From positions 1 to 45,798 of the forward strand of contig VHCJ01000024.1 of the NCBI GenBank assembly GCA_016871755.1: a DNA stretch of 45,798 nucleotides, written 5' to 3'. A program made the translations under genes and the position numbers. Positions within the stretch are counted from its first letter, which is position 1; the number at the start of each line of letters is the position of its first letter. Source of the stretch: Verrucomicrobiota bacterium (GTDB lineage Bacteria; Verrucomicrobiota; Verrucomicrobiia; Opitutales; Opitutaceae). A model generated the notes under the pieces. It saw only the letters and a program-made list of their open reading frames with translations. It had not been told where the DNA came from and made no database searches. This document shows positions 16,992-27,987 of this stretch, piece by piece.

Positions 16992-19010
16992 TCAGGCCGG
17001 GTGCGGAGCCGGAGCGGGCGTCCCGAGCGTGTCGGGCGCCGCCGCTGAATCCGCCGCCTTCTTGCCGCCGCGGTCGTCCGCCTTGGGCGGGGTCGCCGGG
17101 GCCTCGCGCACGATGGGCGAACGGATTTCCCCGAACTCGACAATCTCCTTCACGTGAACCCCATCGATCGTCTCGTGCGCCAGCAGCGCGTCGGCGATCT
17201 TGTCCAACGAGGCGCGGTGCTCGACGATGATCTGCCGGGCCCGGGAGTAGGACTCGTCAACGAGCACCTTGACCTCGGCATCAATGCGGCGGGCGGTCTC
17301 CTCGGAAACCGTGTGCGAACGGGTGATCTCCCGTCCAAGGAAAACGGTGTCCTGATTGTCGCCATAGGCGATCGGACCCATCGGGCTCATGCCCCAGTTG
17401 CAGACCATGTGGCGCGCCAGCTTGGTGGCCTGCTCGATGTCGCCGGACGCACCGCTGGTCACGTCGTTGATGGCGACCTCCTCCGCGATCCGCCCCCCGA
17501 AGAGGGCCGCGAGCCGGTTCAGCATCTTCCGCCGAGCGTAATTGTAGGTGTCCTTGGTCGGGATGTACATCGTGCTGCCGAGCGAACGCCCGCGCGGGAT
17601 GATCGTGACCTTGTGGACCGGCATGGCGTCGTCACCGATCACGACGCTGACCAGCGCGTGGCCGGCCTCGTGGTAGGCGACGACCTTCTTGTCCTCGTCG
17701 TCCATGACCCGACGGCGCTCACGGCCGAAGAGCACCTTGCTCCGGGCGTCGTCGACATCCTGCATCTCCACCTTCTTCTTGTTGCGGCGGGCGGCGAGCA
17801 GGGCGGACTCATTCAGCAGGTTCGCCAATTCGGCGCCGGAAAGCCCCGGCGTGCCGCGGGCGACGACAGCGAGGTCGACATCCTCGGCGAGCGTGATCTT
17901 GCGCGCGTGGACGCGCAGAATCTGTTCGCGGCCGATGAGATCGGGCAGGTCGACGTAGATCTGGCGGTCGAAGCGACCCGGGCGCAGCAGCGCTTGGTCC
18001 AGGACGTCGGGCCGGTTGGTGGCGGCGATGATGATGACGCCCTCGGTGGTGTCGAAGCCATCCATCTCCACGAGCATTGAGTTCAGGGTCTGCTCGCGCT
18101 CGTCGTTGCCGCCCCCGAGGCCCGCGCCGCGCTGACGGCCGACCGCGTCGATTTCATCGATGAAGATCAAACACGGGGCACTCTTGCGCCCCTGTTCGAA
18201 CATGTCGCGCACGCGGCTGGCACCCACGCCGACGAACATCTCCACGAAGTCCGAGCCGGAAATACTGAAAAAGGGGACATCGGCCTCGCCCGCCACCGCC
18301 TTGGCCAGCAGCGTCTTGCCGGTGCCGGGAGGGCCGACGAGCAGGATGCCCTTCGGGATCTTGCCACCCATGCGGGTGAACTTCTTCGGGTCCTTGAGGA
18401 ACTCCACCACCTCAGCGACCTCTTCCTTGGCCTCGTCGCACCCGGCAACCTCCGCAAACGTAATGCGGTCGCGGTCTCGCGTCAGGAGCTTGGCGCGACT
18501 CTTGCCGAAGTTCATCGCGCCGCGTCCGGCATTGCGCAGCTGGCGCGCGAACAGGAAGTACAGCAACCCAATGATCAGCAGGAAGGGGATGATCTGCGAC
18601 GCAATCTGCGCCAGCAGGGTCGTCGCCGGCTGCTCGGTGAACTTCTGCGACTTCTGCAGCTTCTCGAGGTTCGAGTCGGTCAGGCGACCGGACGCCCGGA
18701 AGTAAGCCGTCTTGCCGGAATCCGACGTCAGCGTGGCCTCCTTCGTCTCGCCCGTGACAACCACCCAGTCCCGCCCGCCCGAGGTGTCGGGGCGGATCAG
18801 GCCCTCTCGGATCTGATCGGTCTCGGCGAGTTCAACCACCTTCTGGAGGTTGAGCTGAGCCGGCGCCTTCACCTTGCCGGGGTTCAGGAAAAAGAGGGCG
18901 AGGACCGCCGCGACGATCGCCAGCCAGATGAGCAGCACCTTGGGCTGAAAACGCTCCGGCGGCAGATTCTTGAGGGGACGGCGACGGTTCTTGGATTCGT
19001 TCTCGGACAT
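16992..19010 (-). CDS. ftsH: FtsH, membrane AAA+ zinc metalloprotease
   Basis: A 672-residue inner-membrane protease that degrades short-lived regulators and unassembled membrane proteins. Two transmembrane helices (about 24-42 and 139-156) flank a periplasmic domain. Walker A GPPGTGKT is at 226-233, the pore segment '[14 protein letters not shown]' near 255-268, Walker B 'IFIDEID' at 282-288, and the zinc site HEAGH at 447-451. The tail is Ala/Pro-rich. In many bacteria FtsH controls LpxC and thus lipid A levels; lipid A genes lie 3.5 kb away, but a link here is inference. The ATG at 19010 is chosen because it opens a typical Lys/Arg-rich tail before TM1. It follows tilS by 47 nt. Confidence 0.96.
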   Translation of the reverse strand: MSENESKNRRRPLKNLPPERFQPKVLLIWLAIVAAVLALFFLNPGKVKAPAQLNLQKVVELAETDQIREGLIRPDTSGGRDWVVVTGETKEATLTSDSGKTAYFRASGRLTDSNLEKLQKSQKFTEQPATTLLAQIASQIIPFLLIIGLLYFLFARQLRNAGRGAMNFGKSRAKLLTRDRDRITFAEVAGCDEAKEEVAEVVEFLKDPKKFTRMGGKIPKGILLVGPPGTGKTLLAKAVAGEADVPFFSISGSDFVEMFVGVGASRVRDMFEQGRKSAPCLIFIDEIDAVGRQRGAGLGGGNDEREQTLNSMLVEMDGFDTTEGVIIIAATNRPDVLDQALLRPGRFDRQIYVDLPDLIGREQILRVHARKITLAEDVDLAVVARGTPGLSGAELANLLNESALLAARRNKKKVEMQDVDDARSKVLFGRERRRVMDDEDKKVVAYHEAGHALVSVVIGDDAMPVHKVTIIPRGRSLGSTMYIPTKDTYNYARRKMLNRLAALFGGRIAEEVAINDVTSGASGDIEQATKLARHMVCNWGMSPMGPIAYGDNQDTVFLGREITRSHTVSEETARRIDAEVKVLVDESYSRARQIIVEHRASLDKIADALLAHETIDGVHVKEIVEFGEIRSPIVREAPATPPKADDRGGKKAADSAAAPDTLGTPAPAPHPA

Positions 19011-19032
19011 TGAGCGGATGGACTCGTGGGGC

Positions 19033-19061
19033 ACCGTGGAGGTTCCACCCCGACAAGTCAA
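19033..19061 (-). promoter_or_regulatory. Putative ftsH promoter inside the 3' end of tilS
   Basis: On the minus strand TTGACT (19056-19061) and CACGGT (19033-19038) are 17 nt apart, ending about 22 nt before the ftsH ATG. The -35 box overlaps the tilS stop codon. It would let ftsH be transcribed separately from serS-tilS. Confidence 0.35.
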
Positions 19062-20134
19062 TTGGCCCGGGCGGCTTTTCGCAGCTTTGCGGCTTTTTCA
19101 CCCACGGGCTCAAAACGGAGGCGTCCGCGTTCGATCCGGGCAAAGCCAGAGGCACCCAGGCTGACCCGGGTCGACCGCCCCGCCCGGGCGGCGACCAGGA
19201 CCGCCTCGAAGGTTTGCCGCGAGACCTCGCCCCATCGGCCGCCGAGCCTGAGGCGCCACCGGTGCACCACCCTCCGCGCCACCGCCAGCGGCAGGGCCTG
19301 CAGGGTCGCGATCGAGACTCCGCGATCCAAATCCACGGTTACACCCGCAGCCCATGATTCCAAGGCTTCCGCATCCTCCTCCAACTGATCCCGCGAACGA
19401 CCGACGCCGGCGAGGACGTCGCGCTGCGGTTCCGCCGCCAGCCAGCGCGGCAGTACGTCCTGCCGCAGTCGGTTGCGCAGGTGGTCGACCTCCGCATTCG
19501 ACGCATCCTCGCGCCACGGGATGCGCTGCGCGTCGAGCGCCGCCACGAGCGTGGCCTTCGCTAGGTTGAGCAGGGGTCGCACATGGACGCGCCCTCCGGT
19601 CAGGAGGTGCACCGGTCGGGGCGCCGCCAAGCCCTCCAAACCGCTGCCGCGCGCCAGTCGCATGAGGATGCTTTCCGCGACGTCGTTGCGGTGATGCCCG
19701 AACCACAGCACGCGGCGACGCGATAGGGTCATGACCGCGTCGAAGAACGCCATCCGGGCCGCCCGGGCCGCAGTCTCGCTGGAGGGAATTCGAGCCTTTC
19801 TTTCCCACCGGGCCATCCGCAGCCTGACGCCCAGCCCTGCGCACACCGCCGCGCAGAAGCGCGCATCGGCATCGGAGGCGCGACCGCGCAGGCCGTGGTT
19901 GAAGTGCAGCGCCAGCAGGCCGCGCCGGCGCTCCGGCCAGTGCGCCCAGAGCAGGAGCAGCAGCGCGAGCGAATCAGCTCCGCCCGACAAGGCGACGCTC
20001 CAAGGCCCGACGGCTTGCTGGACCCAGCGTCGCACCGACGGGTGCAGGCAGTCGAGGGGAAGGCTCCGCGCGAGGCGGCGCGCCGCGTCAGGCCAATCCA
20101 ACCGGGAGGCGGATCGGGCCACGCGACGCTTCAT
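19058..20134 (-). CDS. tilS: tRNA(Ile)-lysidine synthase
   Basis: TilS converts C34 of the CAU-anticodon isoleucine tRNA to lysidine, changing both codon and amino-acid identity; it is essential in most bacteria. The PP-loop ATP-binding motif SGGADS is at residues 50-55, followed by '[19 protein letters not shown]' and '[20 protein letters not shown]', both typical. At 358 residues it has the catalytic and middle domains, with little room for the full C-terminal domain of E. coli TilS. It is 20 nt downstream of serS, in the order serS-tilS-ftsH. Confidence 0.93.
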   Translation of the reverse strand: MKRRVARSASRLDWPDAARRLARSLPLDCLHPSVRRWVQQAVGPWSVALSGGADSLALLLLLWAHWPERRRGLLALHFNHGLRGRASDADARFCAAVCAGLGVRLRMARWERKARIPSSETAARAARMAFFDAVMTLSRRRVLWFGHHRNDVAESILMRLARGSGLEGLAAPRPVHLLTGGRVHVRPLLNLAKATLVAALDAQRIPWREDASNAEVDHLRNRLRQDVLPRWLAAEPQRDVLAGVGRSRDQLEEDAEALESWAAGVTVDLDRGVSIATLQALPLAVARRVVHRWRLRLGGRWGEVSRQTFEAVLVAARAGRSTRVSLGASGFARIERGRLRFEPVGEKAAKLRKAARAN

Positions 20135-20154
20135 CGGGCAACCCCGGCGGCGCC

Positions 20155-21429
20155 TCAGGCCGGGAAACGGAGGTGATCCCGTCCGAAGAACCGCACCAGC
20201 GCCGCCGGGAGGCGCACGGTGCCGTCGGGCTGGAGGTTGTTCTCGAGGATGGCGGCGAGGACGCGCGGGACCGCGAGGCCGGAGCCGTTGAGCGTGTGCA
20301 CGAGTTCAGGCTTCCCGGTCTCGCGCGAGCGATACCGGATCTGCGCGCGACGCGCCTGGAAGGCCTCGAAGTTCGAGCAGCTGGACACCTCCAGCCACCG
20401 CTTCTGGCCGGCCGCCCAGACCTCCAGATCGTACTTCTTGGCCTGCGCAAAGCCGAGGTCGCCGCCGCACATGAGCAGCACGCGGTACGGCAACTCCAGC
20501 TTCCGCAGCAGCCGCTCCGCGTCATCGCGGAGCCGGTCCAGCTCCACATAGCTCTGCGAGGGGTGCACCCACTTCAGCAGTTCCACCTTGTCGAACTGGT
20601 GCAGGCGATTCAGGCCGCGCACGTCCTTGCCGTAGCTGCCCGCCTCGCGACGGAAGCAGGGGGTGTAGGCGCAGCGATGGACCGGCAGCGCCTCCTCGGC
20701 GAGGATCTCGTCGCGGAAGAAATTCGTCAGCGGCACCTCCGCCGTCGGCACCGCGTACAGGTGATCCACCGCGGTCTCGTACATCTGCCCTTCCTTGTCG
20801 GGGAGCTGTCCGGTCGCCGTCGCGCTGGCCGCGTTCACGAGGATGGGAGGCGACACCTCGAGGTACCCGGCGGCCGCCGCCTCCTCGAGGAAGAAGTTCA
20901 ACAGCGCGCGCACGAGGCGGGCACCGTCCCCGACGTAGAACGGGAAGCCGGCCCCGGTCACCTTGGCGCCACGCCCGAAGTCAAAGAGGTGGTCGAAGCC
21001 CGGGATTTCCCAGTGCGGCCGCGCCACCGGGGAGAGCGAGTCGACGCTGCCGTGCGAGGAGAAGGTGACGTTCTGGTCGGGCGTCCGGCCCTCGGGCACG
21101 CTGGCATGCGGAAGGTTCGGGAGCGCCAGCATCGCGTGCCGCCACGCCGCCTCAGTGGTCGCCAGCTCGGCCTCGCGCTGCTTCACCTCGGCGGACACCG
21201 CCTTCATCTCCGCCACCTTGGCGAGGAACTCCGGCGAACCTTTCCGCAACGACGCCATCTCGTTGTTGGCCGCCTTCTGCCGCGAACGCAGGACTTCGAC
21301 GTCGTGGAGCTGGGAGCGCCACGCGGCATCCACGTCCAGCACCGCGTCGAGGTCGACGTCGAGGTGCTTCTTCTGGATCGCGGCCCGCACAAGGTCGGGC
21401 GATTCGCGGAGGAGTCGGGGATCAAGCAT
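20155..21429 (-). CDS. serS: Seryl-tRNA synthetase
   Basis: A 424-residue class II synthetase that charges tRNA-Ser and tRNA-Sec with serine. The first 110 or so residues form the antiparallel coiled-coil arm that contacts the tRNA. Then come 'GAGFPFYVGDGARLVRALLN', the Ser-binding 'PTAEVPLTNF', motif 2 'PCFRREAGSYGKDVRGLNR', and motif 3 'NGSGLAVPRVLAAILEN'. Length is standard. It is 66 nt downstream of the heptosyltransferase gene and 20 nt upstream of tilS. Confidence 0.97.
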   Translation of the reverse strand: MLDPRLLRESPDLVRAAIQKKHLDVDLDAVLDVDAAWRSQLHDVEVLRSRQKAANNEMASLRKGSPEFLAKVAEMKAVSAEVKQREAELATTEAAWRHAMLALPNLPHASVPEGRTPDQNVTFSSHGSVDSLSPVARPHWEIPGFDHLFDFGRGAKVTGAGFPFYVGDGARLVRALLNFFLEEAAAAGYLEVSPPILVNAASATATGQLPDKEGQMYETAVDHLYAVPTAEVPLTNFFRDEILAEEALPVHRCAYTPCFRREAGSYGKDVRGLNRLHQFDKVELLKWVHPSQSYVELDRLRDDAERLLRKLELPYRVLLMCGGDLGFAQAKKYDLEVWAAGQKRWLEVSSCSNFEAFQARRAQIRYRSRETGKPELVHTLNGSGLAVPRVLAAILENNLQPDGTVRLPAALVRFFGRDHLRFPA

Positions 21430-21495
21430 GGCGAACTAGGCGAAAACCACGAAAGGGGCGGGATGGACACTCTTTTTTCTCTGGGGCGGGTCCGG

Positions 21496-22455
21496 TCAGC
21501 GGCGCGCCGGAGCGTCCCAGCGCTGAAACCGCTGGAAGACGTCCTTGGCGGGGAGCATGGCCAGCGCCCCGACGGGTGCCTGGATGACGTGATTGGTCGG
21601 CGCGTTGAGCGGATAAGGCCCGAAGCGCTGCGGATCCGTGGGACCGAAGATGCCGAGGGTCCGGACCCCGAGCGCCGCCGCGAGGTGCATCGGGCCGCTG
21701 TCGTTCGAGATCACCCAGCCGGCCCGGGCGATCAACGCCGGCAGCGAGAGGAGGCTGGTGTTGCCGGTGAGGTTGAGGAACTGGTCGCGCGGGAAGGCGT
21801 CCTTGTCCGGGACGTAGTTGTTTCCGGCCCAGACGACATACCGCGAGCGGTCATCACGGAGGAGCATGTCCGTGAATTCCTTGAAGCCGCCCCAGCGTTT
21901 CTCCGGACGACGGGAGTCGGGGAAGATCACGATCGGTGCCCCGCCGCGCCGTCCGTCGAGGAAGCTGAGGTTGAGGCGATCGACCTCGCGGAAGCGCAAC
22001 GTTCCCGCGAGTTCGGGCTTGGCCCCGAGAACCGGCGCGAACTGCAGGAGGATGTCGAGGGCGTGCGCGGATTCCCCGGCCGGCGGCAGCGGCACGCGTT
22101 CCGAGTAGAACATCCCCGCCCCCTCGCGCGCATCGGTGCGCCCGACCTTGCGGTCCGCGATCGCCCGCCACGTCATCAGCCCCGTCCGGAGGAGCCCCTG
22201 AAAGTCGAAGACGAGATCGAACGAGGTCTGGCGCACCTCGCGCATGAGTTGGAAGTAACCGCGCGCCCCCGCCATGCGCCGGAACACGTAGACCTGATCC
22301 ACCGCCTCGCAGGCCCGCACGATCGGCGCGAAGATGTCCCGGACGATCCACGAGATGCGCAGGTGCGGCACCTGCGCCTTCAGGGACGCAGCCACCTGCA
22401 GCCCGTGGACGATGTCCCCGAGGGATGACGGTTTGATGATGAGCAGCTGGGTCAT
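21496..22455 (-). CDS. Glycosyltransferase family 9 (heptosyltransferase)
   Basis: A 319-residue GT9 enzyme, the family that adds ADP-heptose to the inner core of lipopolysaccharide at the cytoplasmic face. The N-terminal 'LLIIKPSSLGDIVHGLQVA' is the WaaC-type signature, 'VFDFQGLLRTGLM' follows, and the donor-binding domain shows 'PDSRRPEKRWGGF' and 'ISNDSGPMHLAAALGVRTLG'. It most resembles heptosyltransferase I. It is divergent from a second GT9 domain fused to a lipid A acyltransferase, which supports an LPS role. The acceptor sugar is inferred from the family. Confidence 0.88.
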   Translation of the reverse strand: MTQLLIIKPSSLGDIVHGLQVAASLKAQVPHLRISWIVRDIFAPIVRACEAVDQVYVFRRMAGARGYFQLMREVRQTSFDLVFDFQGLLRTGLMTWRAIADRKVGRTDAREGAGMFYSERVPLPPAGESAHALDILLQFAPVLGAKPELAGTLRFREVDRLNLSFLDGRRGGAPIVIFPDSRRPEKRWGGFKEFTDMLLRDDRSRYVVWAGNNYVPDKDAFPRDQFLNLTGNTSLLSLPALIARAGWVISNDSGPMHLAAALGVRTLGIFGPTDPQRFGPYPLNAPTNHVIQAPVGALAMLPAKDVFQRFQRWDAPARR

Positions 22456-22563
22456 GGCCGGGCCCGGACCGCGCCGCTAGGAAACGGCATTGCCCGCGCG
22501 AGGGCATCGTTTCATGGACTTTGGGCACGGAACGCAAACGCTAACCGCAAGACCGCCCGTTCG

Positions 22564-24474
22564 TTGCCCTTGCTCCTCCTCATTCAAAGCCTCGGCTGGA
22601 TTCTCGCCCGCGCGCCGGAAGGGCTGCTGCGCGTCGTGGCCGCCGGGCTCGGCACCGCGCTCCACGTCGGCCTCCCCCGCCGCCGCCGGCTGCTGCGGTC
22701 GAACCTTTCCCATGCGTTCCCCGAGTTGAGTCCGGCCGCGCGCGACGCCATCGCCCGCGAGAGCTGCCGCCGCCTCGTCGAGACCGGGATGCTGTCACTC
22801 GCCTCCCCTTTCCATTCACCCGACCGCCTGCGGCGGATCCTGTGCGCCGGTCCCGGCTTGGAGGACATGCTCCGCGAGCGCCGCGACCATCCCCGCCCCA
22901 CCGTGCTGGTGTCCGCGCACCTCGCCTATTGGGAGGCGCAGACGTGGATGGCGGTGCTCACGGACCTTCCCCTCGGCGACTTCGGCGTGATCTACCGGCC
23001 GCTCGATCACGCGGGCTTGAACAACTTCGTCCGACGCGCCCGCGAGCGTTTCGGGATGCGGCTGCTGTCGCGCAAGGCGGGGTTCGCCGAGGCCGCGCGG
23101 ATCCTGCGACACCGCGGCTGCGTCGGAATCCTGTTCGACCAGAACGCCGGCATGCAGGGCGCTCTCACCACCCTCTTCGGCCGCGTGTGCTCAACCACGG
23201 AGTTGCCCGGCATCCTCGCCGAGAAGTTCGGCGCCGAGGTCCGCGTGATCACCGCCCACCGCCGGGACTTCTGGCGCGTCGAACTCCGGATCGCCCCGGT
23301 GCCCCACGACGGCACCGCCGCCGGTGTCGTCTTCGCACTCAACCGCTGGCTGGAGGAGGCCCTCACCGCCGACACCGGGCTCCGCGACTCGTGGCTCTGG
23401 TCCCATGATCGCTGGCGCCATCAGGACCGGCCCACCGCCCGTTTCCGACTGGAATCCCGCCGCAGCCTTCTCGCGGAGGAGCAACGGGCGCGGGGATGGT
23501 CTCACCTGCCGCGCCGCACCCGGCTCTTCGTCCGCCTGCCCAACTGGCTGGGCGATGTCGTGATGGCCTTGCCGCTCCTCCGCGCCGTGCGGGCCGCCCG
23601 TCCTGACATGGAGTTCACCCTCGTGGGCAAGGGGCCATTCCGCGAGGTCTGCGAACTCGGCGGACTGGAGTTCGAGCACTACGTGCCCCTGCCGCCCCGC
23701 GGGATCGGCTACTGGGGACACTTCCGCGCCCTGGCCGGACGCAGTCCCGACACCTACCTCCTCCTCACGCAGTCCCTGCGCGGTGATCTGGAGGCGCGCC
23801 TCACCGCCGCCCCGCAGCGCTTTGGGCTCGTCCGGCCGGGACACCGCCGACCCCTCCTGACGCACGCCTACCGTCGTCCGGCGAATCTGGATCCGCGCTC
23901 GCAGCATCAATTCGCGGAGTGGGAAGCGATGCTGCGGCACTTTGGACTCGAGGGGTCGGTCGACCGGCGCCCAGTGGCCCCCCCGCCTCCCCCGCCCTCG
24001 CCGACGGTCGGGCTGATCTGCGGTTCCGAGAACCACCCGGCGAAGCGCTGGCCGGTGGAGCACTGGAGCGCCCTGATTCACCGGTTTCCGGGCATCGCGT
24101 TCGTGCTCTTCGGGACGCTGGGCGACCGGAGCATCACCGACACCATCGTTGCCGCCTGTCCGGGCGCGCGGGTCGAGAACCTCGCCGGCCGGACCACGCT
24201 GCGGGAGTTCGGGGCCCGGCTGCGCGGGTGCACCGTCCTCGTCAGCAACGACACCGGCGGCATGCACCTCGCGAACGCCCTCGGCGTTCCGGTCATCGCG
24301 CTCTTTGGTCCGACCAATCCGGTGCGCACCGCCCCGGTCTTTTCCGCCGTCGTGGAGATCCTCCAACCCCCGGGCTGCCCGCCCACCGGCGGGGCGCGCC
24401 TCGAAGATCTGGCCCCGGAGTCGGTCGCCGCCGCCCTCCGGCGGCACCTCGGTCCGCCTCCCACCGGCGTTTAG
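22564..24474 (+). CDS. Fused LpxL-type acyltransferase and GT9 heptosyltransferase
   Basis: A 636-residue two-domain protein. Residues 1-290 resemble LpxL/HtrB late acyltransferases, which add secondary acyl chains to lipid A: a hydrophobic N-terminal anchor, the catalytic HX4E motif at His119-Glu124 ('HLAYWE'), and 'GILFDQNAG' with the downstream Thr-rich 'LTTLFG'. Residues 319-636 resemble WaaF heptosyltransferase: 'RLPNWLGDVVMALPLLRA', 'ICGSENHPAKRWP' and 'LVSNDTGGMHLANALGVPV'. The usual bacterial arrangement is two genes; here a single frame spans both with no stop. Translation appears to start at TTG 22564, which is uncertain. It is divergent from the other GT9 gene. Confidence 0.88.
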   Translation: MPLLLLIQSLGWILARAPEGLLRVVAAGLGTALHVGLPRRRRLLRSNLSHAFPELSPAARDAIARESCRRLVETGMLSLASPFHSPDRLRRILCAGPGLEDMLRERRDHPRPTVLVSAHLAYWEAQTWMAVLTDLPLGDFGVIYRPLDHAGLNNFVRRARERFGMRLLSRKAGFAEAARILRHRGCVGILFDQNAGMQGALTTLFGRVCSTTELPGILAEKFGAEVRVITAHRRDFWRVELRIAPVPHDGTAAGVVFALNRWLEEALTADTGLRDSWLWSHDRWRHQDRPTARFRLESRRSLLAEEQRARGWSHLPRRTRLFVRLPNWLGDVVMALPLLRAVRAARPDMEFTLVGKGPFREVCELGGLEFEHYVPLPPRGIGYWGHFRALAGRSPDTYLLLTQSLRGDLEARLTAAPQRFGLVRPGHRRPLLTHAYRRPANLDPRSQHQFAEWEAMLRHFGLEGSVDRRPVAPPPPPPSPTVGLICGSENHPAKRWPVEHWSALIHRFPGIAFVLFGTLGDRSITDTIVAACPGARVENLAGRTTLREFGARLRGCTVLVSNDTGGMHLANALGVPVIALFGPTNPVRTAPVFSAVVEILQPPGCPPTGGARLEDLAPESVAAALRRHLGPPPTGV

Positions 24475-24526
24475 GGTTGCCGTCCCGAACGGGGTTCCCA
24501 CGTTGGGCAGGCACTCCCGCTCCCCG

Positions 24527-25501
24527 GTGTCGCTTCTCACGGTCAACGATCTCCGCACCTACTTTCACACGCGCAACGGCGTGTACCGGGCGGTCGATGG
24601 AGTGAGCTTCGCGCTGGACCGCGGGGAGACGCTCGGGATCGTCGGGGAATCGGGCTCGGGCAAGTCCGTCACTTGCTACTCGATCATGGGCCTGATCCCG
24701 ACCCCGCCCGGCCGGATAGAGAGCGGAGCGGCGATCTTCGACGGCACCGACCTCCTCGGGTGCCGGCCCGCCGAGGCCCGCGCCATTCGCGGCAAACGGA
24801 TCGCGATGATCTTCCAGGACCCGATGACCTCGCTCAATCCGTACCTGCGGATTTCCGAGCAGCTCATCGAGCCCCTGCTCATCCACGGACTGGCGGACCG
24901 CAAGGAGGCGCTGCGCCGCGCGCGGGAGATGCTGGAGGCCGTGGGCATCAACGACGCCGCCAAGCGCATCCACTACTACCCGCACGAATTCTCCGGGGGC
25001 ATGCGGCAGCGGGTGATGATCGCGATGGCACTCATCACCCGTCCCGAATTGCTGATCGCCGACGAGCCGACGACCGCCCTCGACGTCACGGTGCAGGCGC
25101 AGATCCTCGACCTGATCCGGCGTTTGCAGCGGGAGTATGGCATGGCGGTGATCTTCATCACCCATGACCTCGGCGTTGTCTCGGGCCTCTGCGACCGCGT
25201 GCAGGTGATGTACGCCGGCCGGATCGTCGAAACCGCGTCGACCCGCGCGTTGTTCCGCACGCCGCGGCATCCGTACACGCGCGCCCTCCAGCAATCGATC
25301 CCCTCGCTGCAACCGAAGGGAAGCGAATTGTACACGATTCCCGGGATGCCCCCGGACCTGTCCAAGCCGATCGCCGGCTGCGCCTTCGCCGCCCGCTGCG
25401 CCGCCGCCGTCCCCGGCTGCGCGCAGCGCGACCCCGCACTCGCCGAAGTCTCCTCAGGCCATGCGCAGGCCTGCCTGCGCGTCGCCGCCGGCGAGTTATA
25501 G
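24527..25501 (+). CDS. Oligopeptide/dipeptide ABC transporter ATPase (DppD/OppD type)
   Basis: A 324-residue ATPase. Walker A 'GESGSGKS' is at 40-47, the Q-loop '[12 protein letters not shown]' follows, the signature is '[16 protein letters not shown]', and Walker B '[13 protein letters not shown]'. The C-terminal oligopeptide-type extension carries the conserved cysteines ('[15 protein letters not shown]' and a later Cys). OppD/DppD pairs with OppF/DppF and two permeases to import peptides. The GTG at 24527 gives a standard N-terminus ('[12 protein letters not shown]'); TTG 24503 is the alternative. It is 37 nt upstream of its partner ATPase. No permease or binding-protein gene is adjacent. 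Confidence 0.9.
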   Translation: MSLLTVNDLRTYFHTRNGVYRAVDGVSFALDRGETLGIVGESGSGKSVTCYSIMGLIPTPPGRIESGAAIFDGTDLLGCRPAEARAIRGKRIAMIFQDPMTSLNPYLRISEQLIEPLLIHGLADRKEALRRAREMLEAVGINDAAKRIHYYPHEFSGGMRQRVMIAMALITRPELLIADEPTTALDVTVQAQILDLIRRLQREYGMAVIFITHDLGVVSGLCDRVQVMYAGRIVETASTRALFRTPRHPYTRALQQSIPSLQPKGSELYTIPGMPPDLSKPIAGCAFAARCAAAVPGCAQRDPALAEVSSGHAQACLRVAAGEL

Positions 25502-25538
25502 GCCGCTCACCCGGCATCCCCTCCCCTCCACCGCCCTC

Positions 25539-26519
<981 letters not shown>

Positions 26520-26534
26520 GGCGACGCCGCTCCG

Positions 26535-27650
26535 TCAACGCGGCCACTCGCCGCCGACGAAATCCGTCCCGGTGAGCTGCGCCGGATCGAGTTCCACGTG
26601 CCGGATGCGCCGTCGCTGCCACGTGTAGGAAAGGTGCACGCGCCCATCCGCTGACTGGATCACGGCGGGGTAACTGTACTCGCCCGGTCCGCTCTCCAGC
26701 ACCGCCGCCGCCTGCCAGTGGCGGCCATCGCGGGAAATCGCCACGTTCAGGGGCGAGCGTCGGCCGCCCCACTTGCCCGTCTCGCCGGGGACGTGGTTGT
26801 AGACGATGAGGTGGCGGCCGTCGCGCAGCGTGAGCGCATCGGTCCCGGAATTCGGATTCGGCAGCGACCCCAGGGTCACCGGACCCCACGTCACCCCACC
26901 GTCCGCCGACGCCACCTCGAAGATGCGATTCTGCCGGGTGCGTCCGATTGCCAACAGGTTTTGCCCGCCAAGGAAAAGCACGCTGGGCTGGATGGCTTGG
27001 ATCGCCACGCCGTCGTTCAGCAGGCCCGTCCGTTCCCACGTCCGTCCGAGATCCCGCGACCGTTCAAACGCCACGGACCACCGGCTTGGCTGCTCCGGGG
27101 TTTCCACGCTGGTAGGCGCGAGGATGTCGCCGTTCGCGAGTTGGACCGGACGGTTCTTGATCGGCCCGAGCACGCCGTCCGGAAGCCGGCGTGGCGCGGA
27201 CCATGAACGCCCGCCATCCATCGACTCGATCACCATGCCCCACCACGTCTCCGGCGAGGGCCCCACTTTGTAGAAGAGCATGAGGGGACCGTTCCGGGGT
27301 TGGAACAGCACCGGGTTCCAGCACGGATACCGTACCGTACCGCCGTTCGCGCCCGGAGGCTGGACGCCATTGGCGACTTCGACGGAACTTGTCCAGCGGG
27401 CGGACTCGCGACGCGAGAACCAGATTCCGACGTCGGGGTGCTTCTCGTGCGTGCCACCGAACCACGCCGCCACGAGCCCGGACGGTGTATCCGCCAGGGT
27501 CGAGGCATGGACCTGCGGGTAGGGTCCGGTCTCATAGATGAATTCCGTCCGCAGGATCGCGGGATCCGCCGCGGGAGCGGACGCGCCGAACGCGACTCCG
27601 GCGAACCCAAGGAACCAGACCACCAGAGGAAACGGTTTCAGATCAGGCAT
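26535..27650 (-). CDS. Secreted sialidase-like BNR/Asp-box protein
   Basis: A 371-residue protein with a signal peptide ('VVWFLGFAGVAFGASA'). It contains several Asp-box motifs (SxDxGxxW): 'SMDGGRSWSAP', 'SRDLGRTWERT', 'SADGGVTWGPV' and a shorter 'SRDGRHWQ'. These mark a six-bladed propeller of the sialidase superfamily. Members include exo-sialidases but also other carbohydrate-active enzymes, so the substrate is open. The ATG at 27650 begins the signal peptide; upstream in-frame starts add an Arg-rich leader. The stop lies 15 nt from the convergent dppF-type gene. Confidence 0.82.
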   Translation of the reverse strand: MPDLKPFPLVVWFLGFAGVAFGASAPAADPAILRTEFIYETGPYPQVHASTLADTPSGLVAAWFGGTHEKHPDVGIWFSRRESARWTSSVEVANGVQPPGANGGTVRYPCWNPVLFQPRNGPLMLFYKVGPSPETWWGMVIESMDGGRSWSAPRRLPDGVLGPIKNRPVQLANGDILAPTSVETPEQPSRWSVAFERSRDLGRTWERTGLLNDGVAIQAIQPSVLFLGGQNLLAIGRTRQNRIFEVASADGGVTWGPVTLGSLPNPNSGTDALTLRDGRHLIVYNHVPGETGKWGGRRSPLNVAISRDGRHWQAAAVLESGPGEYSYPAVIQSADGRVHLSYTWQRRRIRHVELDPAQLTGTDFVGGEWPR

Positions 27651-27987
27651 GACGCGAAGGGGTAAAGCGAGAGGACGGACCATGGGCTCGCGCTTGTGCC
27701 GGAGCCTGCTTCCGGTCCACGTCCGGGCCAAGCGATTTCCAGCGGTGTCGACCCGCCGCAGACCGTCCGCCCAGCGCCGCCCACGGTCACCACCGCCGCG
27801 CAGGCGCGCCGTCAGGGCGCACCTCGGCCAACGGGCCGCCAGCCGCCGGGCAGGGTGGCCGCCGCGTTCAGACGCCGGCCGTTGCCGGCTGCGGCGGCGG
27901 CACAGCGCGCGACCGCGGCGAGACCGGTCTCTTCCCGCCCCGCGCCCGGGCGCCTCCGTCTCCGCGCGTAGCCGACAGCATCCGCGC
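27651..27987. other. Intergenic stretch with no recognised gene
   Basis: A 337-nt very GC-rich spacer between the start of the sialidase-like gene and the end of the short type IV pilus ATPase gene. Reading frames here are Arg/Pro/Ala-rich and lack any recognisable protein signature. No clear terminator or promoter was seen, although the sialidase promoter and the end signal of the pilus operon should be here. Confidence 0.5.

Noticed and set aside
20173-22428. 751-codon plus-strand frame
   Set aside because: Antisense to serS and the heptosyltransferase; composition typical of a shadow frame.
24149-24526. N-terminal extension of the DppD-type gene from 24149
   Set aside because: It overlaps the fused acyltransferase/heptosyltransferase gene in another frame; the GTG at 24527 gives a standard N-terminus.
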